Assembly (NCBI RefSeq): GCF_900182605.1
Contig: NZ_FXTB01000005.1
Location: 1-64,000, forward strand
From: Saccharicrinis carchari
Lineage (GTDB): Bacteria; Bacteroidota; Bacteroidia; Bacteroidales; Marinilabiliaceae
Direction of reading: 5' to 3'
DNA: 64,000 bases
The translations under genes and the position numbers were made by a program. Shown piece by piece: positions 34,813 through 44,036 of the stretch. The number at the start of each line of letters is the position of its first letter. The first letter of the stretch is position 1. The notes below the pieces were generated by a model. It saw only the letters and a program-made list of their open reading frames with translations, had not been told where the DNA came from and did not search any database.

Positions 34813-35649
34813 ATGAGAGAACGAAGATATAAGGAGAGAGATAATAAAGCTAAGGAGTCCAAACGTACTGAAGGACAAGCGGAGGCATCTCCTAGCAAGG
34901 CTGGGCCGGCTAAATCCAACCCCAAGCCTGCGCTGCACACCATTCGCTTAAACAAATTTATAGCCAATGCCGGCGTTTGTAGTAGGCGCGATGCCGATAA
35001 GTTAATTGCCGAGGGTTTGATAAGTGTTAACGGAGAGGTGGTAACCACCGTAGGCACAACGGTTAAAACGAGCGATAAGGTGGTCTATGAGGGCAAGGAG
35101 CTGAAGGCCGAAAAGTTGGTTTATGTACTTTTAAACAAACCTAAAAATTTTGTCACCACCCTTAGCGATCCCCATGCCAGGCATACCGTTATGGATTTAG
35201 TAAAGCATGCCTGTGCCGAAAGGATATATCCGGTGGGACGATTGGACAAAATGACCACCGGTATATTGTTGTTGACTAATGATGGTGATTTAGCCAAACG
35301 GCTAACGCATCCCAGCCACGAACATCGGAAGATATACCACGCTTTTTTAGATAAAGAAATTACAAAGGAACATCTGCATAGTATTGCCACAGGATTAGAA
35401 CTGGAAGACGGTTTTATAAAAGCGGATAAAATAAGCCTGGTGAAGGGTAATGCAAAGGAAGTGGGCATAGAGATACACTCGGGTAAAAACCGGATAGTAC
35501 GACGCATTTTTCAGCACCTGGGCTACGAAGTAGTTATGCTGGATAGGGTATATTTTTCGGGGCTAACCAAAAAAGATGTGCCTCGTGGTAAATGGCGTTT
35601 CCTTACGCCACACGAAGTAACATTTTTAAAAGCAGGTATTATGAAGTAA
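34813..35649 (+). CDS. rluB: RluB/RsuA-family rRNA pseudouridine synthase
   Basis: A 278-aa enzyme. The first 40 residues are a basic, low-complexity extension. An S4 RNA-binding domain covers about 43-105 (RLNKFIANAGVCSRRDAD). The pseudouridine synthase domain holds the catalytic Asp in GRLDKMTTGILLLTNDGDL near 142-160. The basic segment SGKNRIVRRIFQHLGY near 223-238 is the family's final motif. It should act on 23S rRNA, by analogy with RluB; RsuA or RluF roles cannot be excluded by sequence alone. It lies 34 bases before glmM in the same direction. Confidence 0.92.
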   Translation: MRERRYKERDNKAKESKRTEGQAEASPSKAGPAKSNPKPALHTIRLNKFIANAGVCSRRDADKLIAEGLISVNGEVVTTVGTTVKTSDKVVYEGKELKAEKLVYVLLNKPKNFVTTLSDPHARHTVMDLVKHACAERIYPVGRLDKMTTGILLLTNDGDLAKRLTHPSHEHRKIYHAFLDKEITKEHLHSIATGLELEDGFIKADKISLVKGNAKEVGIEIHSGKNRIVRRIFQHLGYEVVMLDRVYFSGLTKKDVPRGKWRFLTPHEVTFLKAGIMK

Positions 35650-35683
35650 ACAGCTATTTTTTCTTATTACATAAAAACAAGTT

Positions 35684-37075
35684 ATGACCTTAATTAAATC
35701 TATATCAGGAATTAGAGGCACAATAGGGGGTAAGCCGGGCGAAGGTTTAAGCCCTTTAGATTTGGTAAAATTTACTGCCGCCTATGCTACATGGGCAAAA
35801 GAAAACGTTAAAAAGGACAAGGTTACCATAGTAGTTGGCCGCGATGCCAGGTTATCCGGTCCTATGGTGGATAAAATTGTTGAAGGTACACTAATGGGCT
35901 GCGGTGTTGATGTAATCAACCTGGGGCTATCCACTACACCAACTACCGAGCTGGCAGTTGCCATGGAAAAAGCCGATGGTGGTATTATACTTACCGCCAG
36001 CCATAATCCCAAGCAGTGGAACGCTTTAAAACTGCTCAATAACAAAGGGGAGTTTTTAAATGCCGCAGAAGGAGAAAAAATATTGAAACTGGCCGAAAAA
36101 GACGCTTTTTCCTTTGCTGAGGTAGATGACCTGGGAACAACCCAAATGGATGATACTTACCTGCAAAAACATATTGACCACGTATGCCAACTCGAACTGG
36201 TAGACGTAGAGGCCATCCGTTCGGCTAATTTTACGGTAGCCCTGGATTGCGTTAATTCCACCGGAGGCATTTTTTTGCCACCGCTGCTAAAAGCATTGGG
36301 CGTACAAAACGTGATTGAACTGTATTGCGAACCCAATGGGCATTTCCCGCACAACCCCGAGCCACTTCCGGAAAACCTTACCGAGATATCGACGCTGATA
36401 AAAGATAAAAAAGCCGACGTAGGTTTTGTAGTAGACCCCGATGTGGATCGGTTGGCTATTGTAAACGAAGACGGAACCATGTTTGGTGAGGAGTATACTT
36501 TGGTGGCTGTGGCCGATTATGTGTTGAGCCGGCAAAAAGGAAATACGGTAAGCAACCTGTCATCTACTCGTGCTTTACGCGCTGTAACAGAAAAGCATGG
36601 GGGCACATATGCAGCAGCAGCTGTTGGCGAGGTTAATGTGGTAAGCAAAATGAAGGAAACCAATGCCCTCATAGGTGGCGAAGGTAACGGTGGTGTTATT
36701 TACCCTGCTTCGCATTATGGCCGCGATGCGCTGGTGGGTATAGGCTTGTTTCTGACACATTTGGCCAAGTGGGGTAAAAAATGCTCCGAGCTTAGGGCAA
36801 GCTACCCAAACTATTTTATCTCGAAAAATAAAATTGAGCTGACACCTGATTTAGATGTCGACAATATTTTGGCTCGCATGAAAGAGAAGTATGCACATGA
36901 GCAGGTAAACGATATCGATGGCGTAAAAATAGATTTCCCCGATAAGTGGGTGCACCTACGAAAATCAAATACCGAACCAATTATTCGTATATATTCTGAG
37001 GCCCACACCTTTAATGAAGCGGAAGCGTTGGCTCAAAAAATTATTGACAACATAAAAGAGATCGCCGGTTTATAA
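35684..37075 (+). CDS. glmM: Phosphoglucosamine mutase
   Basis: A 463-aa enzyme of the alpha-D-phosphohexomutase family, converting glucosamine-6-phosphate to glucosamine-1-phosphate for UDP-GlcNAc. The phosphoserine loop is TASHNP near 105-110. The metal loop is DPDVDRLAIV near 249-258. The sugar-binding GEGNGGVIYP is near 332-341, and the phosphate-binding RKSNTEPIIRIYSE tail near 426-439. An early ISGIRGTIGGKPG segment at 7-19 is the domain-1 substrate loop. The length is normal. A strong terminator follows. Confidence 0.94.
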   Translation: MTLIKSISGIRGTIGGKPGEGLSPLDLVKFTAAYATWAKENVKKDKVTIVVGRDARLSGPMVDKIVEGTLMGCGVDVINLGLSTTPTTELAVAMEKADGGIILTASHNPKQWNALKLLNNKGEFLNAAEGEKILKLAEKDAFSFAEVDDLGTTQMDDTYLQKHIDHVCQLELVDVEAIRSANFTVALDCVNSTGGIFLPPLLKALGVQNVIELYCEPNGHFPHNPEPLPENLTEISTLIKDKKADVGFVVDPDVDRLAIVNEDGTMFGEEYTLVAVADYVLSRQKGNTVSNLSSTRALRAVTEKHGGTYAAAAVGEVNVVSKMKETNALIGGEGNGGVIYPASHYGRDALVGIGLFLTHLAKWGKKCSELRASYPNYFISKNKIELTPDLDVDNILARMKEKYAHEQVNDIDGVKIDFPDKWVHLRKSNTEPIIRIYSEAHTFNEAEALAQKIIDNIKEIAGL

Positions 37076-37100
37076 GTTGGCTGCGTTATTTTATCAGTGA

Positions 37101-37167
37101 AAAGTCTGCGTATCTCCCCCTGAAAAAAAATAAAAATATTTTTCGGGAGGAACGCAGACTTTTTTTA
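37101..37167 (+). terminator. Strong terminator of rluB-glmM
   Basis: AAAGTCTGCGT (37101-37111) pairs with ACGCAGACTTT (37152-37162), and an inner CCTGAAAAA/TTTTTCGGG helix (37119-37146) extends it. Seven T follow from 37161. It lies 26 bases after the glmM stop. Confidence 0.92.
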
Positions 37168-37252
37168 TGTAGAATCATTTTAAATATCCCAATTACCGGG
37201 CAAGCGGCATAAATAACCATTATAGAAATTTTTCTTTAATACAAATCTTCTC

Positions 37253-37260
37253 TACTTTTG
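37253..37260 (+). promoter_or_regulatory. -7 element of rex
   Basis: TACTTTTG matches TAnnTTTG, 76 bases before the rex ATG. No TTG is seen at -33. Confidence 0.5.
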
Positions 37261-37336
37261 AGGTCGAAAGTTGCTTCTGCATAAAAGGTGCGCAAACGTA
37301 AAAATATAAACTACTCAAAAGTACTTAAGATATTCA

Positions 37337-37987
37337 ATGACAAGCGGAAATAAGAAAAAAGAAAGCCTTGTACCCGAGCCATCGTTACGCCGCATGCCAT
37401 GTTATTTGGCTTACTTAAAGCTGGCAAAAAAAAATGGTAAGAATTATGTTTCTTCTACACATATTGCGCGCGATATGGGTGTAGATTCTACACAGGTAAC
37501 CAAGGATTTGTCATATACAAGTATTGTGGGTAAAACCAGAGTGGGTTACGAGGTAAATGCTTTAATAGAAGTGCTGCAGGATTTTTTGGGATTCCGTACA
37601 TTGGATAAAGCATTTTTGTTTGGGGCAGGAGGCTTGGGTAATGCCTTGCTACACGATCATAAACTGGATCAGTACGGCCTAAGTATTGTAGCCGGATTTG
37701 ATGTGGATCCAAAATTAATAGGAACAGAAATACAAGGCGTTCCGATTTACCACGTGAGTGAATTTAACAAAATAAAAAGCGACGATGTGTCTGTGGGTAT
37801 TTTAACGGTGCCGGCTGAATTTGCACAGGAGGTGGCCCAAACCATGGCCGACGGTGGTATAAAGGGTATTTGGAACTTTACCCCAATTCGGATAAGTTTA
37901 AGCGATGACGTAGTAATTCAGGATACATCCATGTACGCTCACCTGGCTGTCATGTTTAACCGCATGAAACATCTCGATGGTAAATAA
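37337..37987 (+). CDS. rex: Redox-sensing transcriptional repressor Rex
   Basis: A 216-aa regulator that senses the NADH/NAD+ ratio. The winged-helix domain is at about 10-85 (LRRMPCYLAYLKLA near 17-30, then STHIARDMGVDSTQVTKDL). The Rossmann fold follows with the dinucleotide loop FGAGGLGNAL near 95-104 and GFDVDPKLIG near 120-129. The C-terminal swap helix ends in LAVMFNRMKHL. The length is normal. Rex usually represses fermentation and hydrogenase genes when NAD+ is high, which fits HydE and the acyl-CoA synthetase elsewhere in this window. I saw no clear Rex operator in the intergenic regions examined. Confidence 0.95.
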   Translation: MTSGNKKKESLVPEPSLRRMPCYLAYLKLAKKNGKNYVSSTHIARDMGVDSTQVTKDLSYTSIVGKTRVGYEVNALIEVLQDFLGFRTLDKAFLFGAGGLGNALLHDHKLDQYGLSIVAGFDVDPKLIGTEIQGVPIYHVSEFNKIKSDDVSVGILTVPAEFAQEVAQTMADGGIKGIWNFTPIRISLSDDVVIQDTSMYAHLAVMFNRMKHLDGK

Positions 37988-38020
37988 GTAGAACTGAATA
38001 GTATCAATTCTAATTATTTA

Positions 38021-39394
38021 TTACAAACCATATTTTTCAATTCTGCGATAGAGCGAGGTGCGGGTAAGTCCCAATTGAATTGCGGCTTTTGAAATGTTGC
38101 CCTGGTTTATGAGCAACACCGTTTGTATAATAGACTTTTCTGCATCTTCAAGGTTATAGGTTTCAATTTCAAAGTTACTTGTTGAGTTATCCGGAAGAGA
38201 TAACTGAATGTTCTCCTCGTTTAATATTTGTTTTTCGCTTAAAATAACAGCTCTTTCCAATACCAGTTTTAACTCCTGCACATTGCCGGGCCATCGGTAC
38301 CGCAGTAGCTTGCTCATGGCTCCTTTGCTTAGTTTAGCTACTTTTTCATATTTTCGCGAAAAAATATTCATAAAATGATCGGCCAGCAATGGGATGTCCT
38401 CTATCCTTTGCCGTAAGGGGGGTAACTCTATTTTAACGGTATTTGAATTGTTAAGCAGGCTTAGGCTATAGTGGGTTTCATGGCCCTGTTGTTTAGGTAA
38501 CTTTTCCAACGCAAACATTAATGTAAGGTCTATGGGTATAGGCCTTTTACTGCCCATGCGGGTAAGCTCGCCATTTTTAATTACAGTTGAGAGGGTGCTT
38601 TGCATGGACTGGGGCAGTTTTGTGGGGTCATCTATAAAAAGGGTTCCTTTATGCGCCATTTCCAAGCATCCGGGTCGGTCAGTTTTGGCATGGGCGAAAG
38701 CACCTTTTACATAGCCCAGGATATAACCTTCCGTTTGGTCGCGATCCGGATTGCACAAGTTAAAGTTGATAAAGGCCTCATTTTTTTGTGCCGATTTTTT
38801 GTGTAAAACTCTGGCCACCGTTTCCCTTCCTGTTCCTTTTTCACCTATTAGTAACACGTTGGCGTTTTTTTGAAGTATTTCATCAAAGGTATCATAAACC
38901 TTGCGCATACTTTTAGATACGCCTATAAGCTCATTGTATGGCTTGTCCATCATGCGATACAACTCCCGCTGTTTTTCCTTTAGCTGGCGCAGTACCCTCC
39001 GCGATTGACATAGTTGAACGGCAGATAAAACACTGGCCAATACTTTTTCGTTTTGCCAGGGCTTGAGTATAAAATCGGTTGCACCCGCTTGTATAGCCCA
39101 CATCGACTTTTTAATATCGGAATAAGTTGTAATAAACAGTACGGAAACAGCAGGATCCAATTGCAGTATTTTTCTCAGGTGCTGAAAGCCCTCAGCGCCG
39201 GGTATGGCATCCTGGCAAAACGACATATCCATTAAAACGACATCGAATTTATTATCCGATACGATGCTTTCAATTTTAGTTAGATTGTTTTCTGATTCAA
39301 ACAAGTCCACCTGTCCTTTTAAAAGTATTTTTATGGCAAATAAAGTATCTTCGTTGCAATTAATGGCCAGCACACATCTTTTTTGCTTTTCCAT
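38021..39394 (-). CDS. Degenerate NtrC-type response regulator (pseudo-AAA+)
   Basis: A 457-aa three-domain protein. The receiver, at about 5-125, keeps the phosphate-accepting D56 (LMDMS) and the conserved K111 (LKPW). The AAA+ domain at about 155-390 has lost key residues. Walker A is GEKGTGRE (184-191), with Arg190 in place of the catalytic Lys. The sigma-54-contact loop is GAFAHA (231-236) instead of GAFTGA. Walker B is FIDDP, with Glu changed to Asp. The FRxDLYYRL arginine-finger region reads HETHYSLSLLNN. Sensor II is WPGNVQEL with Arg changed to Gln. The Fis-type HTH (NISKAAIQLGLTRTSLYRRI, about 433-452) is intact. It should bind DNA but probably not activate sigma-54. It converges with rex. 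Confidence 0.88.
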   Translation of the reverse strand: MEKQKRCVLAINCNEDTLFAIKILLKGQVDLFESENNLTKIESIVSDNKFDVVLMDMSFCQDAIPGAEGFQHLRKILQLDPAVSVLFITTYSDIKKSMWAIQAGATDFILKPWQNEKVLASVLSAVQLCQSRRVLRQLKEKQRELYRMMDKPYNELIGVSKSMRKVYDTFDEILQKNANVLLIGEKGTGRETVARVLHKKSAQKNEAFINFNLCNPDRDQTEGYILGYVKGAFAHAKTDRPGCLEMAHKGTLFIDDPTKLPQSMQSTLSTVIKNGELTRMGSKRPIPIDLTLMFALEKLPKQQGHETHYSLSLLNNSNTVKIELPPLRQRIEDIPLLADHFMNIFSRKYEKVAKLSKGAMSKLLRYRWPGNVQELKLVLERAVILSEKQILNEENIQLSLPDNSTSNFEIETYNLEDAEKSIIQTVLLINQGNISKAAIQLGLTRTSLYRRIEKYGL

Positions 39395-39491
39395 GGGTGT
39401 TATTTTTTATGGTATTTTTTTTACACGACCTAAATATATAACTCTATCGCTCAACTATTGATGATGAAGTGGTATTATTAAAAAAAAACAA

Positions 39492-39499
39492 TATATTTG
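39492..39499 (+). promoter_or_regulatory. -7 element of secDF
   Basis: TATATTTG matches TAnnTTTG, 58 bases before the secDF ATG at 39558. Confidence 0.55.
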
Positions 39500-39557
39500 C
39501 GCAATTATAAAAAAAGGAACAAATTTAAATTACAACAACATAAAATTTTAAGTACAG

Positions 39558-42500
39558 ATGCAAAACAAAGGAGCGATCAGGGTTTTTGCCATCCTCCTGG
39601 CCTTAGTGAGTTTATATCAATTGATGTTTACTTATCAAACCAGACAGGAAGAAAATAAAGCGAAGGAAATTGCAATGGGCGACCAGCAGATAGAAACCAA
39701 CTATTTGGATTCAGTAGCTAACGAGCCGATATACAATTTTTTAGGACTTAAAAACTACACATACCGCGAGTGTAAAGAAAAGGAAATAAACTTTGGGCTT
39801 GACCTTAAAGGGGGTATGAACCTTATACTTGAGGTTAGAGTGGCCGATATTTTGAGGGCACTTTCCAACTACAATACGGACCCTACATTTAACGAGGCAC
39901 TGCAAATAGCCGAACAAAAAGAAAAAACATCTTCCGAAAATTTTATCACGCTATTTTATAATTCGTTTAAAGAGTTGGATAGCGAAGCTCGCTTGGCCGC
40001 TATCTTTAACACGGTTGAATTAAAAGGCAGAATTGATTATAATACATCAAACGATGAGGTGTTAAAAGTTGTGCGCGAAGAGGCCAAGAATGCCATCGAC
40101 AATGCTTTTAATATTTTACGTTCACGTATCGACCGTTTTGGGGTAACACAGCCAAATATACAACGTATGGAAAAAGCCGGCCGTGTTTTAGTTGAGCTTC
40201 CAGGGGTTAAAGACCCACAAAGGGTGCGTAAACTGTTACAGGGTACAGCAAGTTTGGAGTTTTGGGAAACCTATGAGCTAAGCGAGTTGGTGCAAAATCT
40301 GATTGCAGCAAATCAAAAGGTAATAGACATTGAGACGGCCAAAGCAGAGCTGAACAAGCCGGTGGAAGAAGCAACCGAAGCCGACCAGGCAGAGGAGCCA
40401 CAGACCGAGGAGGATGCCACGGACAACCTGTTGAGCCAATTAGATGCAGAGAGTACAGCGGTTGATTCTCTGGCAGCTACGCAAAGCACCAGGTCGCTGT
40501 TTAGCGTGCTCAACCCAAGCCAGCGTCAATCTGGGCCGCTGGTGGGGTATGCGTTGGTAAAAGATACCTCTAAAGTAAACGCGTACCTGCAAATGGATCA
40601 GGTGCGTGCCCTGTTTCCCAAGAATGTGAGATTTATGTGGGGAGTAAAACCCTTGCCACAACGCGAACTGGCTGATGGAACCGCAAGTAAAGACGAGATT
40701 TATGAGCTGATAGCCATTAAGGTTTCTAGCCACGACGGACGTCCACCATTGGAGGGCGATGTAATTACGAGCGCACGTGCCGAAACCGGACAGCGGGGTG
40801 ATTACGAAATAAGCATGGGCATGAATACCGAAGGTGCCAATGTTTGGGCTCGTTTAACCAAAGCCAATATAGGTAAAAGCATTGCCATTGTATTAGATAA
40901 TTATGTATATAGCTATCCAACGGTAAATGCCGAAATTAAAGGGGGGCGTAGTTCTATCACCGGTAATTTTACCCCGGAAGAAGCAAAAGACCTTGCTAAT
41001 ATATTAAAATCGGGTAAGTTACCTGCGCCGGCGCGTATTGTTGAGGACACGGTTGTAGGCCCCTCATTGGGTGCAGAAGCAGTGCGTTCAGGGCTGTCGT
41101 CTTTTGTAATGGCTTTTATTGTTGTGCTCATCTATATGATGTTCTTTTATGGCTTTAAAGCCGGTACGGTTTCCGATATTGCACTGTTGGCCAATATGTT
41201 TTTTATACTTGGGGTGCTGGCATCGTTTGGCGCCGTACTTACCTTACCGGGTATTGCCGGTATTGTGCTTACTATTGGTATGTCGGTGGATGCCAACGTA
41301 CTTATTTACGAGCGCATACGTGAGGAGTTGTCTGCGGGCAAAGGCGTACGATTGGCCATAGCCGACGGATATAAAAATGCTTTTTCGGCAATTATCGACT
41401 CCAACGTAACCACTTTCCTTACCGGTATCATTTTATTTGTGTTTGGTACAGGCCCCATTAAAGGTTTCGCCACTACCCTGATGATAGGTATTGCTACTTC
41501 GTTTTTCACGGCAATTTTTATTACCCGATTAATATTTGAATGGTTGTTGACCAAGAAAGTAGATATTAAGTTTGGTACCAAGCTTACGCAGGGTTTTATG
41601 AAGAACACCAAAGTTAAATTTTTGGAGAAAAGAAAAATATTTTTCGTTGTATCCGGAATTGCACTTTTGGTTAGTATTGGTTCATTAGCCACACATGGTT
41701 TAAAACTGGGTATCGACTTTTCCGGTGGACGTAACTACGTGGTGCGTTTTGACGAAAATGTATCTGCTACCGACATTCAAGCCGCCTTGGCCGATGAATT
41801 TGAAGATGCGCATGTTGAGGTGAAAACTTTTGGTGGCGACAATCAGATCAGGATTGCTACTAACTACATGATAGAAGAAGACGGTGTTGAAATAGACAAT
41901 ACTATTGAGCAAAAGCTATTCAATGGTTTAAAGGCCTATTTAGGAAGCAATGTAAGCTTCGACGATTTTATCGATAATTATCGTATGAGCTCGCAAAAGG
42001 TGGGGCCAACCATTGCAACCGACATCAAAACAAAGGCTTACTATTCCATTGCGTTTTCGCTTATTGTTATTTTCCTGTACATCCTTATTCGTTTCCGCAA
42101 CTGGGAGTATGGGCTGGGTGCTATTGTGGCACTGGTTCATGATGTACTCATCGTGTTGGGTATATTCTCTATTTTTTACAGTATTGTACCTTTCAGCCTC
42201 GAGATAGACCAGGCCTTTATTGCCGCCATACTTACGGTAATAGGTTATTCTATTAACGATACCGTGGTTGTGTTCGACCGCATCAGGGAGTACTTAGGTC
42301 TGTATCCGAAACGTGAAAAAGTAGGTGTGGTGGATGGAGCGCTTAACTCAACTATCAGCCGTACCATTAATACCTCGTTAACCACTTTTATTGTGTTGCT
42401 GGTTATCTTTTTATTTGGAGGTGAAGTAATACAAGGTTTCGTGTTTGCACTAATGTTGGGTGTTTTAATAGGTACTTACTCATCACTATTTATAGCTACA

Positions 42501-42560
42501 CCGGTTGCATTTGCAGTGCTGGAGAAAAAAGAAAAGAAAAAAGTAACGGTAAAAAAATAA
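39558..42560 (+). CDS. secDF: Protein translocase subunit SecDF (fusion)
   Basis: A 1000-aa fusion of SecD and SecF, the proton-driven partners of SecYEG that pull exported proteins across the inner membrane. SecD is residues 1 to about 670, with a first TM helix near 7-25, the NFGLDLKGGMNL segment near 78-89, a long periplasmic domain, and five TM helices including GMSVDANVLIYERI near 574-587. SecF follows from about 690, with GIDFSGGRNYVVRF near 717-730 and YSINDTVVVFDRIREY near 896-911. An acidic insertion rich in Glu/Asp/Thr lies near 254-295 in the periplasmic domain. Such SecDF fusions are standard in Bacteroidota. A terminator follows. Confidence 0.96.
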   Translation: MQNKGAIRVFAILLALVSLYQLMFTYQTRQEENKAKEIAMGDQQIETNYLDSVANEPIYNFLGLKNYTYRECKEKEINFGLDLKGGMNLILEVRVADILRALSNYNTDPTFNEALQIAEQKEKTSSENFITLFYNSFKELDSEARLAAIFNTVELKGRIDYNTSNDEVLKVVREEAKNAIDNAFNILRSRIDRFGVTQPNIQRMEKAGRVLVELPGVKDPQRVRKLLQGTASLEFWETYELSELVQNLIAANQKVIDIETAKAELNKPVEEATEADQAEEPQTEEDATDNLLSQLDAESTAVDSLAATQSTRSLFSVLNPSQRQSGPLVGYALVKDTSKVNAYLQMDQVRALFPKNVRFMWGVKPLPQRELADGTASKDEIYELIAIKVSSHDGRPPLEGDVITSARAETGQRGDYEISMGMNTEGANVWARLTKANIGKSIAIVLDNYVYSYPTVNAEIKGGRSSITGNFTPEEAKDLANILKSGKLPAPARIVEDTVVGPSLGAEAVRSGLSSFVMAFIVVLIYMMFFYGFKAGTVSDIALLANMFFILGVLASFGAVLTLPGIAGIVLTIGMSVDANVLIYERIREELSAGKGVRLAIADGYKNAFSAIIDSNVTTFLTGIILFVFGTGPIKGFATTLMIGIATSFFTAIFITRLIFEWLLTKKVDIKFGTKLTQGFMKNTKVKFLEKRKIFFVVSGIALLVSIGSLATHGLKLGIDFSGGRNYVVRFDENVSATDIQAALADEFEDAHVEVKTFGGDNQIRIATNYMIEEDGVEIDNTIEQKLFNGLKAYLGSNVSFDDFIDNYRMSSQKVGPTIATDIKTKAYYSIAFSLIVIFLYILIRFRNWEYGLGAIVALVHDVLIVLGIFSIFYSIVPFSLEIDQAFIAAILTVIGYSINDTVVVFDRIREYLGLYPKREKVGVVDGALNSTISRTINTSLTTFIVLLVIFLFGGEVIQGFVFALMLGVLIGTYSSLFIATPVAFAVLEKKEKKKVTVKK

Positions 42561-42584
42561 ATCCGCGAAATACAATAATACTTG

Positions 42585-42626
42585 CACCCTTTAAACCTTT
42601 GTGTTTAGAGGGTGTTTTGTTTTTAT
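42585..42626 (+). terminator. secDF terminator, overlapping the tatA promoter
   Basis: CACCCTTTAAAC (42585-42596) pairs with GTTTAGAGGGTG (42603-42614), 12 bp with one G-U pair, around CTTTGT. TTTTGTTTTT follows to about 42624. Confidence 0.88.
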
Positions 42627-42634
42627 TATCTTTG
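42598..42634 (+). promoter_or_regulatory. Promoter of tatA
   Basis: TATCTTTG at 42627-42634 matches TAnnTTTG. TTTG at 42598-42601, inside the secDF terminator loop, is the only candidate -33 element, with a long 25-bp spacer. The ATG is at 42658. Confidence 0.6.
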
Positions 42635-42657
42635 GACAAATTATTTATCTCGATAAT

Positions 42658-43065
42658 ATGAATTTTGGCTTTTTCTCATTCGGTGGTGGAGAGATTTTCA
42701 TCGTTTTAATAGCGGTTTTGGTGCTTTTTGGTGCCAATAAAATACCTGAGTTAGCTCGTATGCTCGGTAAGGGTATGAATGAGTTCCGCAGGGCTACCGA
42801 CGATCTTAAGCGCGAATTCAAAGAGGGGGCGGATGACTTTAAAAAAGATTGGGACGAAAGTAAAGCGGATATTGACAATCACGTTCGCGAAATAAGTAAA
42901 ACATTGTCCGATGACGAAGGCTACGAACCTTATTCTCACTTAAACCAAGAGGAGGCAATGAAAAAAAACCCGGATGCCATAAGCGAGGACAGCACACAGC
43001 CGGATGATCGTGCTCAACCACGAGAAAACCTAAAGGATAACACAACACATAATCGTAAGGATTAA
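42658..43065 (+). CDS. tatA: Twin-arginine translocase subunit TatA/TatB-type
   Basis: A 135-aa membrane protein. A short N-terminal hydrophobic helix (IFIVLIAVLVLFGANKIPEL near 13-32, with the typical FGxxKxPE hinge) is followed by an amphipathic helix with AR..GKGMNEFRRATDD and a charged, glutamate-rich disordered tail. This is the standard TatA/TatE layout; TatB cannot be excluded because the tail is longer than in a minimal TatA. The ATG at 42658 is used: an upstream frame start at 42601 falls in the terminator/promoter region. A tatC gene is not adjacent. The Ca/Na antiporter gene follows after 23 bases. Confidence 0.88.
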   Translation: MNFGFFSFGGGEIFIVLIAVLVLFGANKIPELARMLGKGMNEFRRATDDLKREFKEGADDFKKDWDESKADIDNHVREISKTLSDDEGYEPYSHLNQEEAMKKNPDAISEDSTQPDDRAQPRENLKDNTTHNRKD

Positions 43066-43088
43066 ATTAGATCAATTAACTGACATAA

Positions 43089-44027
43089 ATGGGTATATTG
43101 ATGGTATTAGCAGGATTTGTCCTGCTTTTTTTTAGTGGAGACTGGCTGGTGAAGGCAAGCGTTCAAATTGCCCGATACTTTAATATATCCACCCTGGTAG
43201 TGGGACTTACCGTGGTGGCTTTTGGTACCTCGGCCCCTGAGCTTATAGTAAGCTTAAAGGCGGTTTTTGATGGTGTGCCTGATATTTCTGTGGGCAATGT
43301 AATTGGTTCTAACGTGGCGAATATTGCATTGGTGTTGGGCATGGTGGCTTTAATATTGCCCATAAAGGTACAGAAAAATAGTTCTGTGGTTTTTGATTGG
43401 ACAGTAATGATGTTTGTGTCCCTCTTATTTGTGGTATTTGCACAAAACAATGTGATAGAGTTTTACGAAGGCGTTATTTTTGTTACGATCATTGTTTTGT
43501 ATCTCACCTACTCGGTGTACATGTCGAGACGGAAAATGAATAAATCGGACGAGGTGGCTCGCAAGCCTTCCATGAAGATATATGTAGCTATTGGATTACT
43601 CGTGTTGGCTGGTGTTGGCTTGTATTTTGGATCGGCTTTACTGGTGGATGGAGTAGTTATTGTAGCGCGAAGTCTTAACATTAGCGAACGTGTAATCGGT
43701 ATTTCAGTAGTAGCTTTCGGTACCAGTGTTCCGGAGTTAGCTACTTCCATTATGGCGGCCGTTAAAAAGGAAACAGCCATTTCAATCGGAAACATCATCG
43801 GTTCTAATATATTTAATTTATTGGCCATCCTTGGCATCACCTCTATGCTCAAGCCCATCGGCGTATCTGATTTATTAATCAGGGTAGATGTGTGGTGGAT
43901 GATCGGTGTGGCCGTAATGCTGATGCTGGCCATGTTGCCGCTGCATCGCAGTGTGATAGGAAGATGGAAGGGAGCCGTTTTGTTGGGTACTTATATATTG
44001 TATATGGTGCTGCTGTTTATTTATTAA
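43089..44027 (+). CDS. Calcium/sodium antiporter (CaCA family)
   Basis: A 312-aa inner-membrane protein with about ten helices in two inverted repeats. Each alpha repeat carries the family signature: VVAFGTSAPELIVS near 41-54 with GNVIGSNVANIAL near 66-78, and VVAFGTSVPELATS near 211-224 with GNIIGSNIFNLLA near 236-248. The Glu in each GTSxPE motif binds the transported ions. It resembles E. coli YrbG. It lies between tatA and lolD with short gaps, so the three may be one transcription unit. Confidence 0.94.
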   Translation: MGILMVLAGFVLLFFSGDWLVKASVQIARYFNISTLVVGLTVVAFGTSAPELIVSLKAVFDGVPDISVGNVIGSNVANIALVLGMVALILPIKVQKNSSVVFDWTVMMFVSLLFVVFAQNNVIEFYEGVIFVTIIVLYLTYSVYMSRRKMNKSDEVARKPSMKIYVAIGLLVLAGVGLYFGSALLVDGVVIVARSLNISERVIGISVVAFGTSVPELATSIMAAVKKETAISIGNIIGSNIFNLLAILGITSMLKPIGVSDLLIRVDVWWMIGVAVMLMLAMLPLHRSVIGRWKGAVLLGTYILYMVLLFIY

Positions 44028-44036
44028 TATTTTGGA

